Source: Tissierellia bacterium (GTDB taxonomy: Bacteria; Bacillota_A; Clostridia; Tissierellales; Peptoniphilaceae). Taken from it: 11,143 bases of DNA. The notes below the pieces were generated by a model. That model ran no database searches, was not told where the DNA came from, and saw nothing but the letters and a program-made list of their open reading frames with translations. Position numbers and translations under genes: made by a program. Shown in pieces: positions 1 to 5,292 of this stretch; within the stretch, counting starts at the first letter, position 1; each line of letters begins with the position of its first letter. The DNA lies in the NCBI GenBank assembly GCA_012728775.1, contig JAAYEN010000002.1:1-11143 (forward strand), read 5' to 3'.

Positions 1-43
1 AAGCTACGAACAATCCTGACAATACTATATTTTTAGTTTTCAA
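1..43 (-). CDS. Start of a truncated gene, probably a membrane protein (ECF-type S component-like N-terminus)
   Basis: On the minus strand a TTG at 43-41 overlaps the TGA stop of the upstream gene (ATTGA). It sits 5-6 nt after a perfect GGAGGT, so it is well placed as a start. The 14 visible codons read MKTKNIVLSGLFVA and run off the window edge. A short basic N-terminus leading into a small, hydrophobic Leu/Val/Ala stretch is typical of the first membrane segment of ECF-transporter S components and similar small integral membrane proteins; that assignment is inference from 14 residues only. The stop-start overlap implies translational coupling to the DUF1893 gene. It could also be another polytopic membrane protein. 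Confidence 0.5.
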   Translation of the reverse strand, partial: MKTKNIVLSGLFVA

Positions 44-462
44 TTTTTACCTCCGAAGAAATTAATAATTTTCTCTGCTACTACACTGCCTTCACTTTCA
101 TCTTGTGCCAATTTTTCCATGGGACAAAGATCTGTCTGATCTCGATTTAAAATATTTTCTACTTTATTGCCGTAAGTTACTTTTATATCTGTTTCATTTA
201 AAACTTCCATGGCTTTTTCGCTGATAAGTTCTGCATATAGCTCCTGGATTTTACCATCTTTTAGTAAAAGCGCTGCGGCTTTTCCTATTACTTTATCTGC
301 TACTGATACTCCTTCTAGTTTCTCTAGATTATTTTGATAAGCAAATAGTAGGGGCTTTATTCCCGAGTCTGTGGATTTGTAGATAACTTCTCCATTTTTT
401 ACCATTACAATACTTAATTTTTCTTTTTCTAAAGTATTTCTCGCTAGTTCTATATTATTCAT
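40..462 (-). CDS. DUF1893 family protein (deaminase-like fold, function unknown)
   Basis: This 140-residue soluble protein is a typical full-length DUF1893 member. Visible family features are an N-terminal LSIVMVKNGEVIYKS strand pair (about 16-30), a GVSVADKVIGKAAALLL helix (51-67), and a C-terminal DLCPMEKLAQ motif with a conserved Cys-Pro (113-114). The one structure I recall, Thermotoga TM1506, has a cytidine-deaminase-like fold, but I see no classical zinc-deaminase HxE/PCxxC pair, so no deaminase activity should be assumed. The ATG at 462-460 follows AGGAGG with normal spacing. It is the first gene of an operon, with the next gene starting inside its stop codon, and it lies behind a structured leader and its own promoter. 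Role unknown; family assignment fairly sure from pattern recognition, not a search. Confidence 0.8.
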   Translation of the reverse strand: MNNIELARNTLEKEKLSIVMVKNGEVIYKSTDSGIKPLLFAYQNNLEKLEGVSVADKVIGKAAALLLKDGKIQELYAELISEKAMEVLNETDIKVTYGNKVENILNRDQTDLCPMEKLAQDESEGSVVAEKIINFFGGKN

Positions 463-564
463 TTTTCCTCCTAAAAATAAAAATCACAAAAATAGTGCTG
501 ACATCAGCTTTCTATCTTCGTGATAATTTCTCGCCTTCTGGCTATAATAAATCTTCTGATTTAC
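463..564 (-). promoter_or_regulatory. Structured 5' leader of the DUF1893 operon, possible attenuator or riboswitch
   Basis: The predicted transcript starts near 564. In minus-strand order it can form: a 5-bp hairpin with loop AGAA (562-549, AAATC/GATTT); a 3-bp hairpin with the same AGAA loop (542-533, GCC/GGC); and an extended hairpin 524-483 built from ATCAC/GTGAT (524-520 with 487-483), AGATAG/CTATTT (517-512 with 495-490, one G-U) and GCTGA/TCAGC at the tip (508-504 with 501-497). The last arm runs straight into TTTTTATTTTT and then the AGGAGG ribosome site, so the final hairpin resembles an intrinsic terminator placed just before the gene. I cannot match it to a riboswitch class I know. 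Confidence 0.45.
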
Positions 565-570
565 ATTTTT

Positions 571-599
571 ATATTAACATTTATTTTACTATTTGTAAA
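571..599 (-). promoter_or_regulatory. Sigma-A promoter for the DUF1893 operon
   Basis: On the minus strand TTTACA (599-594) is followed by a 17-bp spacer and TAATAT (576-571), preceded by TG one base upstream (TGTTAATAT, extended -10). The expected start is about 564, exactly at the first hairpin of the leader. The 14-mer AATGTTAATATAAA around this -10 also occurs at the abgT promoter. Confidence 0.6.
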
Positions 600-632
600 A
601 TTATCTTAATTGTAGTCATAAAATAATCTTTA

Positions 633-641
633 TGCTATTAT
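633..641 (+). promoter_or_regulatory. Possible extended -10 for the RhuM gene
   Basis: TGCTATTAT is an extended -10 match with no convincing -35 at 16-18 bp upstream. A start near 647-648 would leave a leader of only about 14 nt that begins at the ribosome site GGGAGG (648-653). Plausible but weak; it lies back-to-back with the DUF1893 promoter in the same intergenic space. Confidence 0.3.
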
Positions 642-660
642 TCTATAGGGAGGTAAATGC

Positions 661-1665
661 ATGACGAAAGAAAGCGAAATAATAATATATCAATCTGAAA
701 ATGAAAATATAAAAGTCGATGTTAGGTTTAAAGATGAGACATTCTGGATGTCTCAAAAAACGATGGCTCAATTGTTCGATGTAGAAGTCCCTGCTATTAA
801 TAAACATTTGAATAATATTTTTGAAGAGGGAGAACTAGAAGAATCTTCAACTATTTCCAAAATGGAAATAGTTCAAAAAGAAGGCTTTAGAGACGTTACA
901 AGAGAAATACATATGTATAATCTAGATGTAATAATTGCAGTAGGATATAGAGTCAATTCTTTAAAGGCTACCAGATTTAGACAATGGGCTACAAATACTT
1001 TGCGAGAGTACATCATCAAGGGATTTGTTCTAAATGATGAAATGCTAAAAAATGGTAAACCTTTTGGAAAAGATTATTTCAACGAACTTATCGAGCGAGT
1101 TCGCTCCATTCGAGCAAGCGAGCGTAGAATATGGCAACAAATTACAGATATATTCGCCGAAATCTCTATAGACTATGACAAAGATTCTCCCCTCACTAGA
1201 CAATTTTATGCAACCGTTCAGAACAAATTTCATTATGCCATTACAGGAAGGACTGCAGCTGAAATAATTTTCACATCAGTAGACTCTAGAAAAGAAAATA
1301 TGGGTCTTACAACTTGGAAAAATGCACCAGAGGGAAGAATCATAAAAACAGATACCCTAACAGCAAAAAATTATTTATCTGAAAAAGAAATAAAAAGCCT
1401 TGAAAGAAATGTAAGTAGTTATTTCGACTATATAGAAGATCTTTTGGAAAGAGAAAACACTTTTACAATGGAGCAATTTGCTAATAGTATAAATGATTTT
1501 TTAGCATTTAGAAGATATAATATTTTGCCTGATGGAGACAAAGGAAAAATCTCTAGTCAACAAGCAAAAGATAAAGCATCAATGGAATATGATGAATTCA
1601 ATAAGTCGCAAAAAATCATTTCCGACTTTGATAAGTTTTCAAAAAGTATATTAGATGATAAATAA
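661..1665 (+). CDS. RhuM family protein (virulence RhuM, COG3943 type)
   Basis: A complete 334-residue RhuM-type protein, close to the usual length. The N-terminal part (about 28-52, FWMSQKTMAQLFDV followed by INKHLNNIF) looks like a helix-turn-helix. The family core YNLDVIIAVGYRVNS and the helix RFRQWATNTLREYIIKGF cover 86-122; ERVRSIRASERRIWQQ (145-160) is also characteristic; FHYAITGRTAAEIIFTSVDSRKE (190-212) with NMGLTTWKNAPEGRI follows. The C-terminus is charged and probably helical. RhuM was named from Salmonella SPI-3. It is widespread in accessory DNA near restriction systems and prophages, and its biochemical role is unsettled. Here no restriction, phage or toxin gene is adjacent; the next gene, 26 bp downstream on the same strand, is a membrane-anchored hydrolase. 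ATG follows GGGAGG by 7 nt. No truncation or frameshift; composition resembles the neighbours. Confidence 0.88.
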   Translation: MTKESEIIIYQSENENIKVDVRFKDETFWMSQKTMAQLFDVEVPAINKHLNNIFEEGELEESSTISKMEIVQKEGFRDVTREIHMYNLDVIIAVGYRVNSLKATRFRQWATNTLREYIIKGFVLNDEMLKNGKPFGKDYFNELIERVRSIRASERRIWQQITDIFAEISIDYDKDSPLTRQFYATVQNKFHYAITGRTAAEIIFTSVDSRKENMGLTTWKNAPEGRIIKTDTLTAKNYLSEKEIKSLERNVSSYFDYIEDLLERENTFTMEQFANSINDFLAFRRYNILPDGDKGKISSQQAKDKASMEYDEFNKSQKIISDFDKFSKSILDDK

Positions 1666-1685
1666 CTAAACATTAAATTTAAAAC

Positions 1686-1697
1686 AAGGCGGTGATT
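1686..1697 (+). promoter_or_regulatory. Extended Shine-Dalgarno overlapping the GTG start of the hydrolase gene
   Basis: AAGGCGGTGATT matches the extended anti-16S sequence AAGGAGGTGATT at 11 of 12 positions, and the GTG usable as a start (1692) lies inside it. A ribosome bound here would normally initiate 5-9 nt downstream of the GGCGG core, where the in-frame codons are ATT (1698) and ATA (1701). The real start may therefore be a non-canonical ATT. Confidence 0.5.
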
Positions 1698-2633
1698 ATT
1701 ATAAAGAAAATTTTAAAGTTCATATTTTTATTAGTATTAAGTATTGTAATTGGTGTAGGGGTGGCTTTTAGTGGCTATCTTGGACTTTCTGTCTACAATG
1801 GGTTTACCAATGCTTATTCTAGGGAAGATACGAAAAAAAATATCAAAGAATTTGAAGTGGAATACAATATTTTCAAAAGCTTTTATGATGTGGAAGAAAT
1901 ATCAATTCCTTCTACATACGAGGACCATGAAATTCCTGCTATATATATAAAAGATGATAGCAATGAAAATATAGCTGTAATGGTTCATGGAATGGGTGGA
2001 ACTAAGGAGTCTGTTATTTCTCCTGCTTCTGTACTTTTAGAGCTGGGTTATGACGTTATCGCCATCGACCAAAGAAACTCCGGCGACAATATGGCACCTC
2101 TTAATACTTTTGGAGTTTTAGAAAGTTATGACATTTTAGATGCTGTCAATTACGCTAAAAATATCGTAAAGGATAATGAAATTATATTGTGGGGAGAATC
2201 CTACGGTGGTGCCAGTGCTGCAATCGCTTTGGGTAGAGATGAAAGTAATATAGATTATCTAATTTTAGATTGTCCCGTTAGTGATGGAAGGGAATTTCTA
2301 GAGGAAATATTAAAAGATATTGAAGCCGAACAAGGTATTCCAGTATCTTATATGATGTTTACTGGAAATATAGCTACCAAGGTGAAATTAGGTTTTACCT
2401 TTGAGGAAATAAATTCTAGAAAATGGTTAGCAGAAACTAACACTCCTACTTTAATATTTAATTCCAAGGCAGATGAAGTTACTCCTGAACAAATGGGAAT
2501 AGATGTGTATAATGCTATACCCCACGATAAAAAGGAATTGGTAACATCAGATTCCAGTCCCCATGTACAAATTCACGTTCTAGAAAGGGATTTATACTTA
2601 AATTCTATTTCTGATTTTCTAAAAAAATACTAA
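1692..2633 (+). CDS. Membrane-anchored alpha/beta hydrolase (serine esterase/peptidase-like)
   Basis: A 313-residue protein with one N-terminal membrane segment (about 7-33, ILKFIFLLVLSIVIGVGVAFSGYLGL) and an alpha/beta-hydrolase domain outside it, resembling the YqkD-like extracytoplasmic hydrolases of Firmicutes. The oxyanion-hole motif HGMGG is at 99-103, the nucleophile elbow GESYG at 168-172 (Ser170), the likely acid is Asp261 in NSKADEVTP and the base is His291 in SSPHVQIH, so the triad looks complete. The signal segment lacks a clear cleavage site, so it is probably an anchor with the catalytic domain facing outward. Substrate unknown. It lies 26 bp after the RhuM gene with no visible terminator between, so co-transcription is likely. 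The start is uncertain: GTG at 1692 is inside the Shine-Dalgarno, and no Met occurs until residue 97. Its 3' neighbour has its own promoter. Confidence 0.83.
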   Translation: MIIIKKILKFIFLLVLSIVIGVGVAFSGYLGLSVYNGFTNAYSREDTKKNIKEFEVEYNIFKSFYDVEEISIPSTYEDHEIPAIYIKDDSNENIAVMVHGMGGTKESVISPASVLLELGYDVIAIDQRNSGDNMAPLNTFGVLESYDILDAVNYAKNIVKDNEIILWGESYGGASAAIALGRDESNIDYLILDCPVSDGREFLEEILKDIEAEQGIPVSYMMFTGNIATKVKLGFTFEEINSRKWLAETNTPTLIFNSKADEVTPEQMGIDVYNAIPHDKKELVTSDSSPHVQIHVLERDLYLNSISDFLKKY

Positions 2634-2636
2634 TTA

Positions 2637-2666
2637 TTTTCATTATTCATTAAATTTTGCTATAAT
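2637..2666 (+). promoter_or_regulatory. Extended -10 promoter for the aminotransferase gene
   Basis: TGCTATAAT (2658-2666) is a perfect extended -10. The -35 is weak (TTTTCA at 2637-2642, 18-bp spacer). The expected start is about 2673, giving a leader of about 23 nt before the ATG at 2696. Confidence 0.6.
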
Positions 2667-2695
2667 ATTACTATTATTTTAAAATTGAGGTAATT

Positions 2696-3886
2696 ATGAA
2701 AACATCTGACAGAATAAATATGATGCCAGTATCTTCCATTATGGAACTTTATCCCATAGCTGATAAAAGAAAAGCTGAAGGAATAACTGTTCATCACTTA
2801 AATATTGGGGATCCAGATATAATAACTCCTAGGGAATTTTTTGATGCTATAAAAAATTACGATGTAAAGACCATAGGCTATGCTCCTGCTAGGGGTATTG
2901 TTGAACTTTTAGACGCCCAAAGAAATTACTACAAAAAGTTTGGAATAAATATAGAAAATCAAGATTTACTTATTACAAATGGCGGCTCTGAAGCTTTAAT
3001 TTACGCATTATTAGCTGTGGCAGATTTTGGTGACAATATTCTAACTACTGAGCCATATTATGCCAATTACACTCCCATGTTTGTCCAAACTGGCGTGGAA
3101 GTAAAAACCTTCCCTACTAGAGTAGAAGATGGGTTTCACCTGCCAGATAAAAAGACTATCACGGATGCAATAGATAAAAGCACAAAAGCCATTCTCATTT
3201 CCAATCCTTCCAATCCCACGGGAGTAGTTTTAACTAAGGAAGAATTGTATCTACTTACAGAAATCGCTTTGGAGTATAATTTATTTATTATATCCGATGA
3301 AGTTTACAGAGAATTTATTTATTCTAATGAAGAATATTTTGGATTTGGAAATATAAAGGAATTGGAACAAAATCTAATAATAACAGATAGCATATCCAAA
3401 AGATTTTCCGCTTGTGGCGTTAGGATAGGTTCTTTGATGAGTAAAAATAAATCTGTAATGGATGGAGTAATGTCCCTTGCCAATGCTAGGCTTTGTGTTC
3501 CAACTATTGAAATGATGGGAGCGACTGCTCTTTATAATATGGATTTAAGCATTTTAAAATCTATAAATGAGGAGTATAGAAATCGCAGGGATTATATCGT
3601 AGAGAGGTTAAAGAACATACAAGGTGTAACAGTTTACGAGCCTGAAGGAGCTTTTTATGTAATGCCAGAACTTCCAGTGGACGATGCAGATAAATTTTGT
3701 AAATGGATGCTAAAAGATTTTTCCTTGGAAGGAGAAACTCTGATGCTAGCAACGGGCGCTAGCTTTTATCAAAATGAAGAAAAGGGCAAGTCCCAAGTTC
3801 GAATCGCCTATATAAAGGGTGTAGACGTGCTAAATAAATCCATGAATATACTAGAAAATGCTTTGAAAAAATATAATAGTTTATAA
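2696..3886 (+). CDS. PLP-dependent class I/II aminotransferase (aspartate aminotransferase-like fold)
   Basis: A complete 396-residue cytosolic fold-type I aminotransferase. Recognisable elements in order: NIGDPD near the N-terminus (36-41), TNGGSEAL at the cofactor phosphate site (94-101), a Tyr-rich stretch TEPYYANY (118-125) that stacks near the ring, NPSNPTG (170-176) with the cofactor-contacting Asn, SDEVYREF (200-207) with the Asp that contacts the pyridine nitrogen, the Schiff-base lysine K235 in DSISKRFSACGVRIG, and the substrate-carboxylate Arg in QVRIAY (R369). The family covers aspartate, alanine and aromatic transaminases; the exact substrate cannot be read here, so no symbol is given. 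The start ATG follows TTGAGG by 6 nt. It has its own extended -10 promoter and ends at a strong terminator, so it is probably monocistronic. Confidence 0.9.
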   Translation: MKTSDRINMMPVSSIMELYPIADKRKAEGITVHHLNIGDPDIITPREFFDAIKNYDVKTIGYAPARGIVELLDAQRNYYKKFGINIENQDLLITNGGSEALIYALLAVADFGDNILTTEPYYANYTPMFVQTGVEVKTFPTRVEDGFHLPDKKTITDAIDKSTKAILISNPSNPTGVVLTKEELYLLTEIALEYNLFIISDEVYREFIYSNEEYFGFGNIKELEQNLIITDSISKRFSACGVRIGSLMSKNKSVMDGVMSLANARLCVPTIEMMGATALYNMDLSILKSINEEYRNRRDYIVERLKNIQGVTVYEPEGAFYVMPELPVDDADKFCKWMLKDFSLEGETLMLATGASFYQNEEKGKSQVRIAYIKGVDVLNKSMNILENALKKYNSL

Positions 3887-3946
3887 AATCTAAGAATCCC
3901 CTAAAGCCAAATAGACTCTAGGGGATTTTAAAATTTTTCTTAGATT
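3887..3946. terminator. Bidirectional terminator between the aminotransferase and veg
   Basis: The core hairpin is AATCCCCTA (3895-3903) with TAGGGGATT (3919-3927), 9 bp, followed on the plus strand by TTTTAAAATTTTT. A wider 10-bp inverted repeat, AATCTAAGAA (3887-3896) with TTCTTAGATT (3937-3946), encloses it and competes for two bases of its arm. It lies between convergent genes and can serve both. Confidence 0.8.
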
Positions 3947-3953
3947 CTTGGAA

Positions 3954-4190
3954 TTAGTTATCTACTATCATTAATTCCACAGTATTAGTCAAAATATCAG
4001 AATACGTGAAAGTCATCATTCTATTTGGTGAATCGTCGAACTCCAGCTCCACAACAAAAATGCTGGGATACACAGCGTTCAATGTTCCTCTCCTAGTGAT
4101 GTATCTCTTTCTCCCTCTATCCGCTTTCAGATAGACTTGCTTTCCTATCTGACCTTTCAATTCATTCCTTATTAATTGCATTGAAGTCAA
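3954..4190 (-). CDS. veg: Veg family protein
   Basis: With a TTG start at 4190-4188 this is a 78-residue Veg protein. Family signatures are the N-terminal IRNELKGQIGKQVYLKADRGRKR segment, then GTLNAVYPSIFVVELEF and FTYSDILTNTVELMI. B. subtilis Veg is about 86 residues and small basic SH3-like members of this family are near-universal in Firmicutes; in B. subtilis it has been linked to biofilm matrix control, but the general role is open. Start choice: an earlier in-frame TTG (4250) adds 20 residues, yet that TTG is the first triplet of a perfect -35 box and the added codons cover the promoter, so it cannot be translated from this transcript. The chosen TTG lies 7 nt after AAAGGCG. Monocistronic, ending at the shared terminator. 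Confidence 0.87.
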   Translation of the reverse strand: MTSMQLIRNELKGQIGKQVYLKADRGRKRYITRRGTLNAVYPSIFVVELEFDDSPNRMMTFTYSDILTNTVELMIVDN

Positions 4191-4221
4191 ATAATCACGC
4201 CTTTCCCATAACAGTAAATGT

Positions 4222-4250
4222 ATTATACCATCATGGTGATGTTTTGTCAA
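4222..4250 (-). promoter_or_regulatory. Consensus sigma-A promoter of veg (proximal)
   Basis: On the minus strand TTGACA (4250-4245), exactly 17 bp, then TATAAT (4227-4222): a full-consensus promoter. The start falls near 4215, giving a leader of about 25 nt before the TTG. The spacer contains a 5-bp inverted repeat, CATCA/TGATG (4241-4229). Confidence 0.9.
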
Positions 4251-4262
4251 AGAAATTCAAAT

Positions 4263-4291
4263 ATTTTACCGAATATTAACATTCTTGTCAA
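4263..4291 (-). promoter_or_regulatory. Second, distal promoter of veg
   Basis: On the minus strand TTGACA (4291-4286), 17-bp spacer, TAAAAT (4268-4263). It is 41 bp upstream of the proximal promoter and in the same direction. Its -35 coincides with the -35 of a divergent plus-strand promoter. Confidence 0.55.
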
Positions 4292-4313
4292 GGGTTTTTT
4301 ATAAATTTATAAT
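4285..4313 (+). promoter_or_regulatory. Orphan plus-strand promoter facing the veg-ribU intergenic region
   Basis: TTGTCA (4285-4290), 17-bp spacer, TATAAT (4308-4313). The start would be about 4320. No open reading frame of note follows on the plus strand before ribU, which is on the other strand; what follows is the palindromic element. The strength of the match makes chance less likely, though AT-rich DNA does yield spurious TATAAT boxes. Confidence 0.5.
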
Positions 4314-4334
4314 TTAACTTTACAAAGAAAAGAA

Positions 4335-4358
4335 AAAGCAAGAATTTACTCTTGCTTT
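4335..4358 (-). terminator. Hairpin copy 1, intrinsic terminator on the minus strand
   Basis: AAAGCAAGA (4335-4343) and TCTTGCTTT (4350-4358) form a perfect 9-bp stem with a 6-nt loop. Read on the minus strand it is followed by a T-rich tract TTCTTTTCTTT, so it is the best terminator available to ribU, although about 150 bp beyond its stop. It shares its sequence with 4477-4501. Confidence 0.6.
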
Positions 4359-4371
4359 GAGACTGCCCAAA

Positions 4372-4452
4372 AAGGTCTCCATATCATTCTTTTTCGAGTA
4401 CCCTCGGGCCGGCGGGCCATATACGCTCAAAAAAGAATGATATTCCGACCTT
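4372..4452. repeat. Long palindrome with GC-rich loop, possible REP/MITE-like element
   Basis: Arms: AAGGTC (4372-4377) with GACCTT (4447-4452), a symmetric 3x3 interior loop, then a 14-bp perfect stem ATATCATTCTTTTT (4381-4394) with AAAAAGAATGATAT (4430-4443), one mismatch, then GAG (4396-4398) with CTC (4426-4428). The tip includes 18 bases (4401-4418) of which 17 are G or C, in a window that is otherwise very AT-rich. No coding potential. The compact, imperfectly paired shape suits an intergenic repeat or a structured RNA; copy number in the genome is unknown. Confidence 0.6.
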
Positions 4453-4476
4453 AATAAAGCGTTTGTTATCCTTCTG

Positions 4477-4501
4477 AAAGCAAGAATTTACTTCTCGCTT
4501 T
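4477..4501. repeat. Hairpin copy 2, direct repeat of 4335-4358
   Basis: AAAGCAAGAATTTACT is identical to copy 1 for 16 bases and then continues TCTCGCTTT instead of CTTGCTTT. The one arm change gives an A-C mismatch in plus-strand RNA but a G-U pair in minus-strand RNA, so the stem survives only on the ribU side. It lies 6 bp beyond the ribU stop. A good T-tract is lacking on the minus strand. Confidence 0.6.
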
Positions 4502-4507
4502 AAATTT

Positions 4508-5101
4508 TTATAGATATTTTCGCACCTTTTTATAAACCATAAATGTTACCAAACCGTTGACAGCTCCTTTGATTAAATTAAAGGGGAGAACTGATAGTAA
4601 CATCATTTTCCATAAAGAATCTATATTAGGATTAACTGCTTTTCCCATATTGATTATAGTTTCCATAGGTATCATTAGTTTAGCATATAGTGGAAACACT
4701 ACGAAATAATTAGATGCCATAGCTAAGGCAGCCATAGTCATTACTCCTAGAATCACACCAATTAAAGCTGATTTCATACTTTTGTCTCTTTTGTAAACTA
4801 AACTAGATACTAGAACAAAACTCGAACCTACAATGAAGTTTGAAAGTTCTCCTACTCCACCTGTGGACGTTTTGGAAAGATTGAGGATATTTTTTATTAA
4901 TTGAACCAATACTCCATATATGGGTCCCATTGCGAAACCTGAAATAAGTCCTGGTACATCTGAAAGATCCAATTTCATAAAAGGTGGAGCTATAAATGCC
5001 AAAGGCATATCCAAAAACATAAGTGCAAATCCCAAAGCTCCCAACACGCCTACTCTTACTAAATACCTAGTTTTTAAACTACTTGCTGATACATTATTCA
5101 T
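4508..5101 (-). CDS. ribU: Riboflavin ECF transporter S component RibU
   Basis: A 197-residue integral membrane protein with about six hydrophobic segments, the normal size for RibU. Family motifs: an Ala/Gly-rich first helix (GVLGALGFALMFL, 18-30), FMKLDLSDVPGLISGFAMGP (41-60), NLSKTSTGGVGELSNFIVG (74-92), NYFVVFPLYAKLMIPME (131-147) and a late PFNLIKGAVNGL segment. RibU binds riboflavin and works with the shared EcfA/A'/T energising module, which is not in this window. An upstream in-frame TTG (5152) would add 17 residues but lies in the terminator stem; the ATG at 5101-5099 follows GGAGG with good spacing. An FMN riboswitch directly upstream confirms both function and regulation: expression should fall when FMN is plentiful. 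Confidence 0.95.
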   Translation of the reverse strand: MNNVSASSLKTRYLVRVGVLGALGFALMFLDMPLAFIAPPFMKLDLSDVPGLISGFAMGPIYGVLVQLIKNILNLSKTSTGGVGELSNFIVGSSFVLVSSLVYKRDKSMKSALIGVILGVMTMAALAMASNYFVVFPLYAKLMIPMETIINMGKAVNPNIDSLWKMMLLSVLPFNLIKGAVNGLVTFMVYKKVRKYL

Positions 5102-5123
5102 AATAACCTCCGATAATTGGGCT

Positions 5124-5152
5124 AAAAAAATTGCCCTATATATCTCAGGCAA
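5124..5152 (-). terminator. Regulatory intrinsic terminator of the FMN riboswitch
   Basis: On the minus strand TTGCC (5152-5148) pairs with GGCAA (5135-5131), followed by seven T (5130-5124). A competing stem GGGC (5136-5133) with GCCC (5122-5119) would bury the T-run in its loop and break the terminator. This is the likely on/off expression platform. Confidence 0.75.
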
Positions 5153-5172
5153 AAAAAGATTATAAATATTTA

Positions 5173-5286
5173 ATCTCCTTCCATCCAGACTATACTGTCG
5201 GTTTCGGAATTACACCGAATCGATTCGCTTTATGCAAATTCGCGGACTATCACCGCCGGTGAGGAATTACACCTCGCCCTGAAGAC
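5173..5286 (-). ncRNA. FMN riboswitch (RFN element)
   Basis: Read on the minus strand, all conserved RFN blocks are present in order: CTTCAGGGCGAGGTGTAATTC, the closing CACCGGCGGTGATAGTCCGCGA block, the variable stem, a second GGTGTAATTCC, then ACCGACAGTATAGTCTGGAT. The closing P1 helix pairs GTCTTC (5286-5281) with GGAGAT (5178-5173). The predicted transcription start (about 5286) is the first base of P1. Known function of the class: binding FMN reduces expression of riboflavin genes; here the target is ribU, via the terminator at 5124-5152. Confidence 0.97.
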
Positions 5287-5292
5287 AAATAC

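Larger units (their letters stand above)
4320..4510 (+). ncRNA. Candidate structured small RNA between veg and ribU
   Basis: This gene-free stretch begins just after a plus-strand promoter and consists almost entirely of secondary structure: a 9-bp hairpin, an 81-nt palindrome with a GC-rich tip, and a second copy of the first hairpin (AAAGCAAGA/TCTCGCTTT), which is followed by AAATTTTTA and could end a plus-strand transcript near 4510. Length would be about 190 nt. I see no 6S, SRP, RNase P or tmRNA signature. The alternative is that it is only a repeat element and ribU terminator DNA. Existence of the RNA is inference. Confidence 0.3.

Noticed and set aside
1093..1106. Inverted repeat GAGCGA-GT-TCGCTC inside the RhuM gene
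   Set aside because: It falls in codons for the conserved ERVRSIRASERR motif and is explained by the coding constraint.
4188..4250. N-terminal extension of Veg by 20 codons from an in-frame TTG at 4250
   Set aside because: The TTG and following codons are the -35, spacer and -10 of a full-consensus promoter, and the extension is absent from known Veg proteins.
4335..4501. CRISPR-like array from two near-identical 24-25 bp repeats
   Set aside because: Only two copies, spacer of about 118 bp that is itself palindromic, and no cas genes.
4320..4510. 6S RNA, because of the length of about 190 nt and extended hairpin
   Set aside because: No open-promoter-like central bubble of the expected form and no terminal 5'-3' closing stem that I can draw with confidence; kept only as an unnamed candidate RNA.
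5099..5152. 17-residue N-terminal extension of RibU from a TTG at 5152
   Set aside because: It lies in the stem and T-run of the riboswitch terminator and lacks a ribosome site; the ATG at 5101 has GGAGG.
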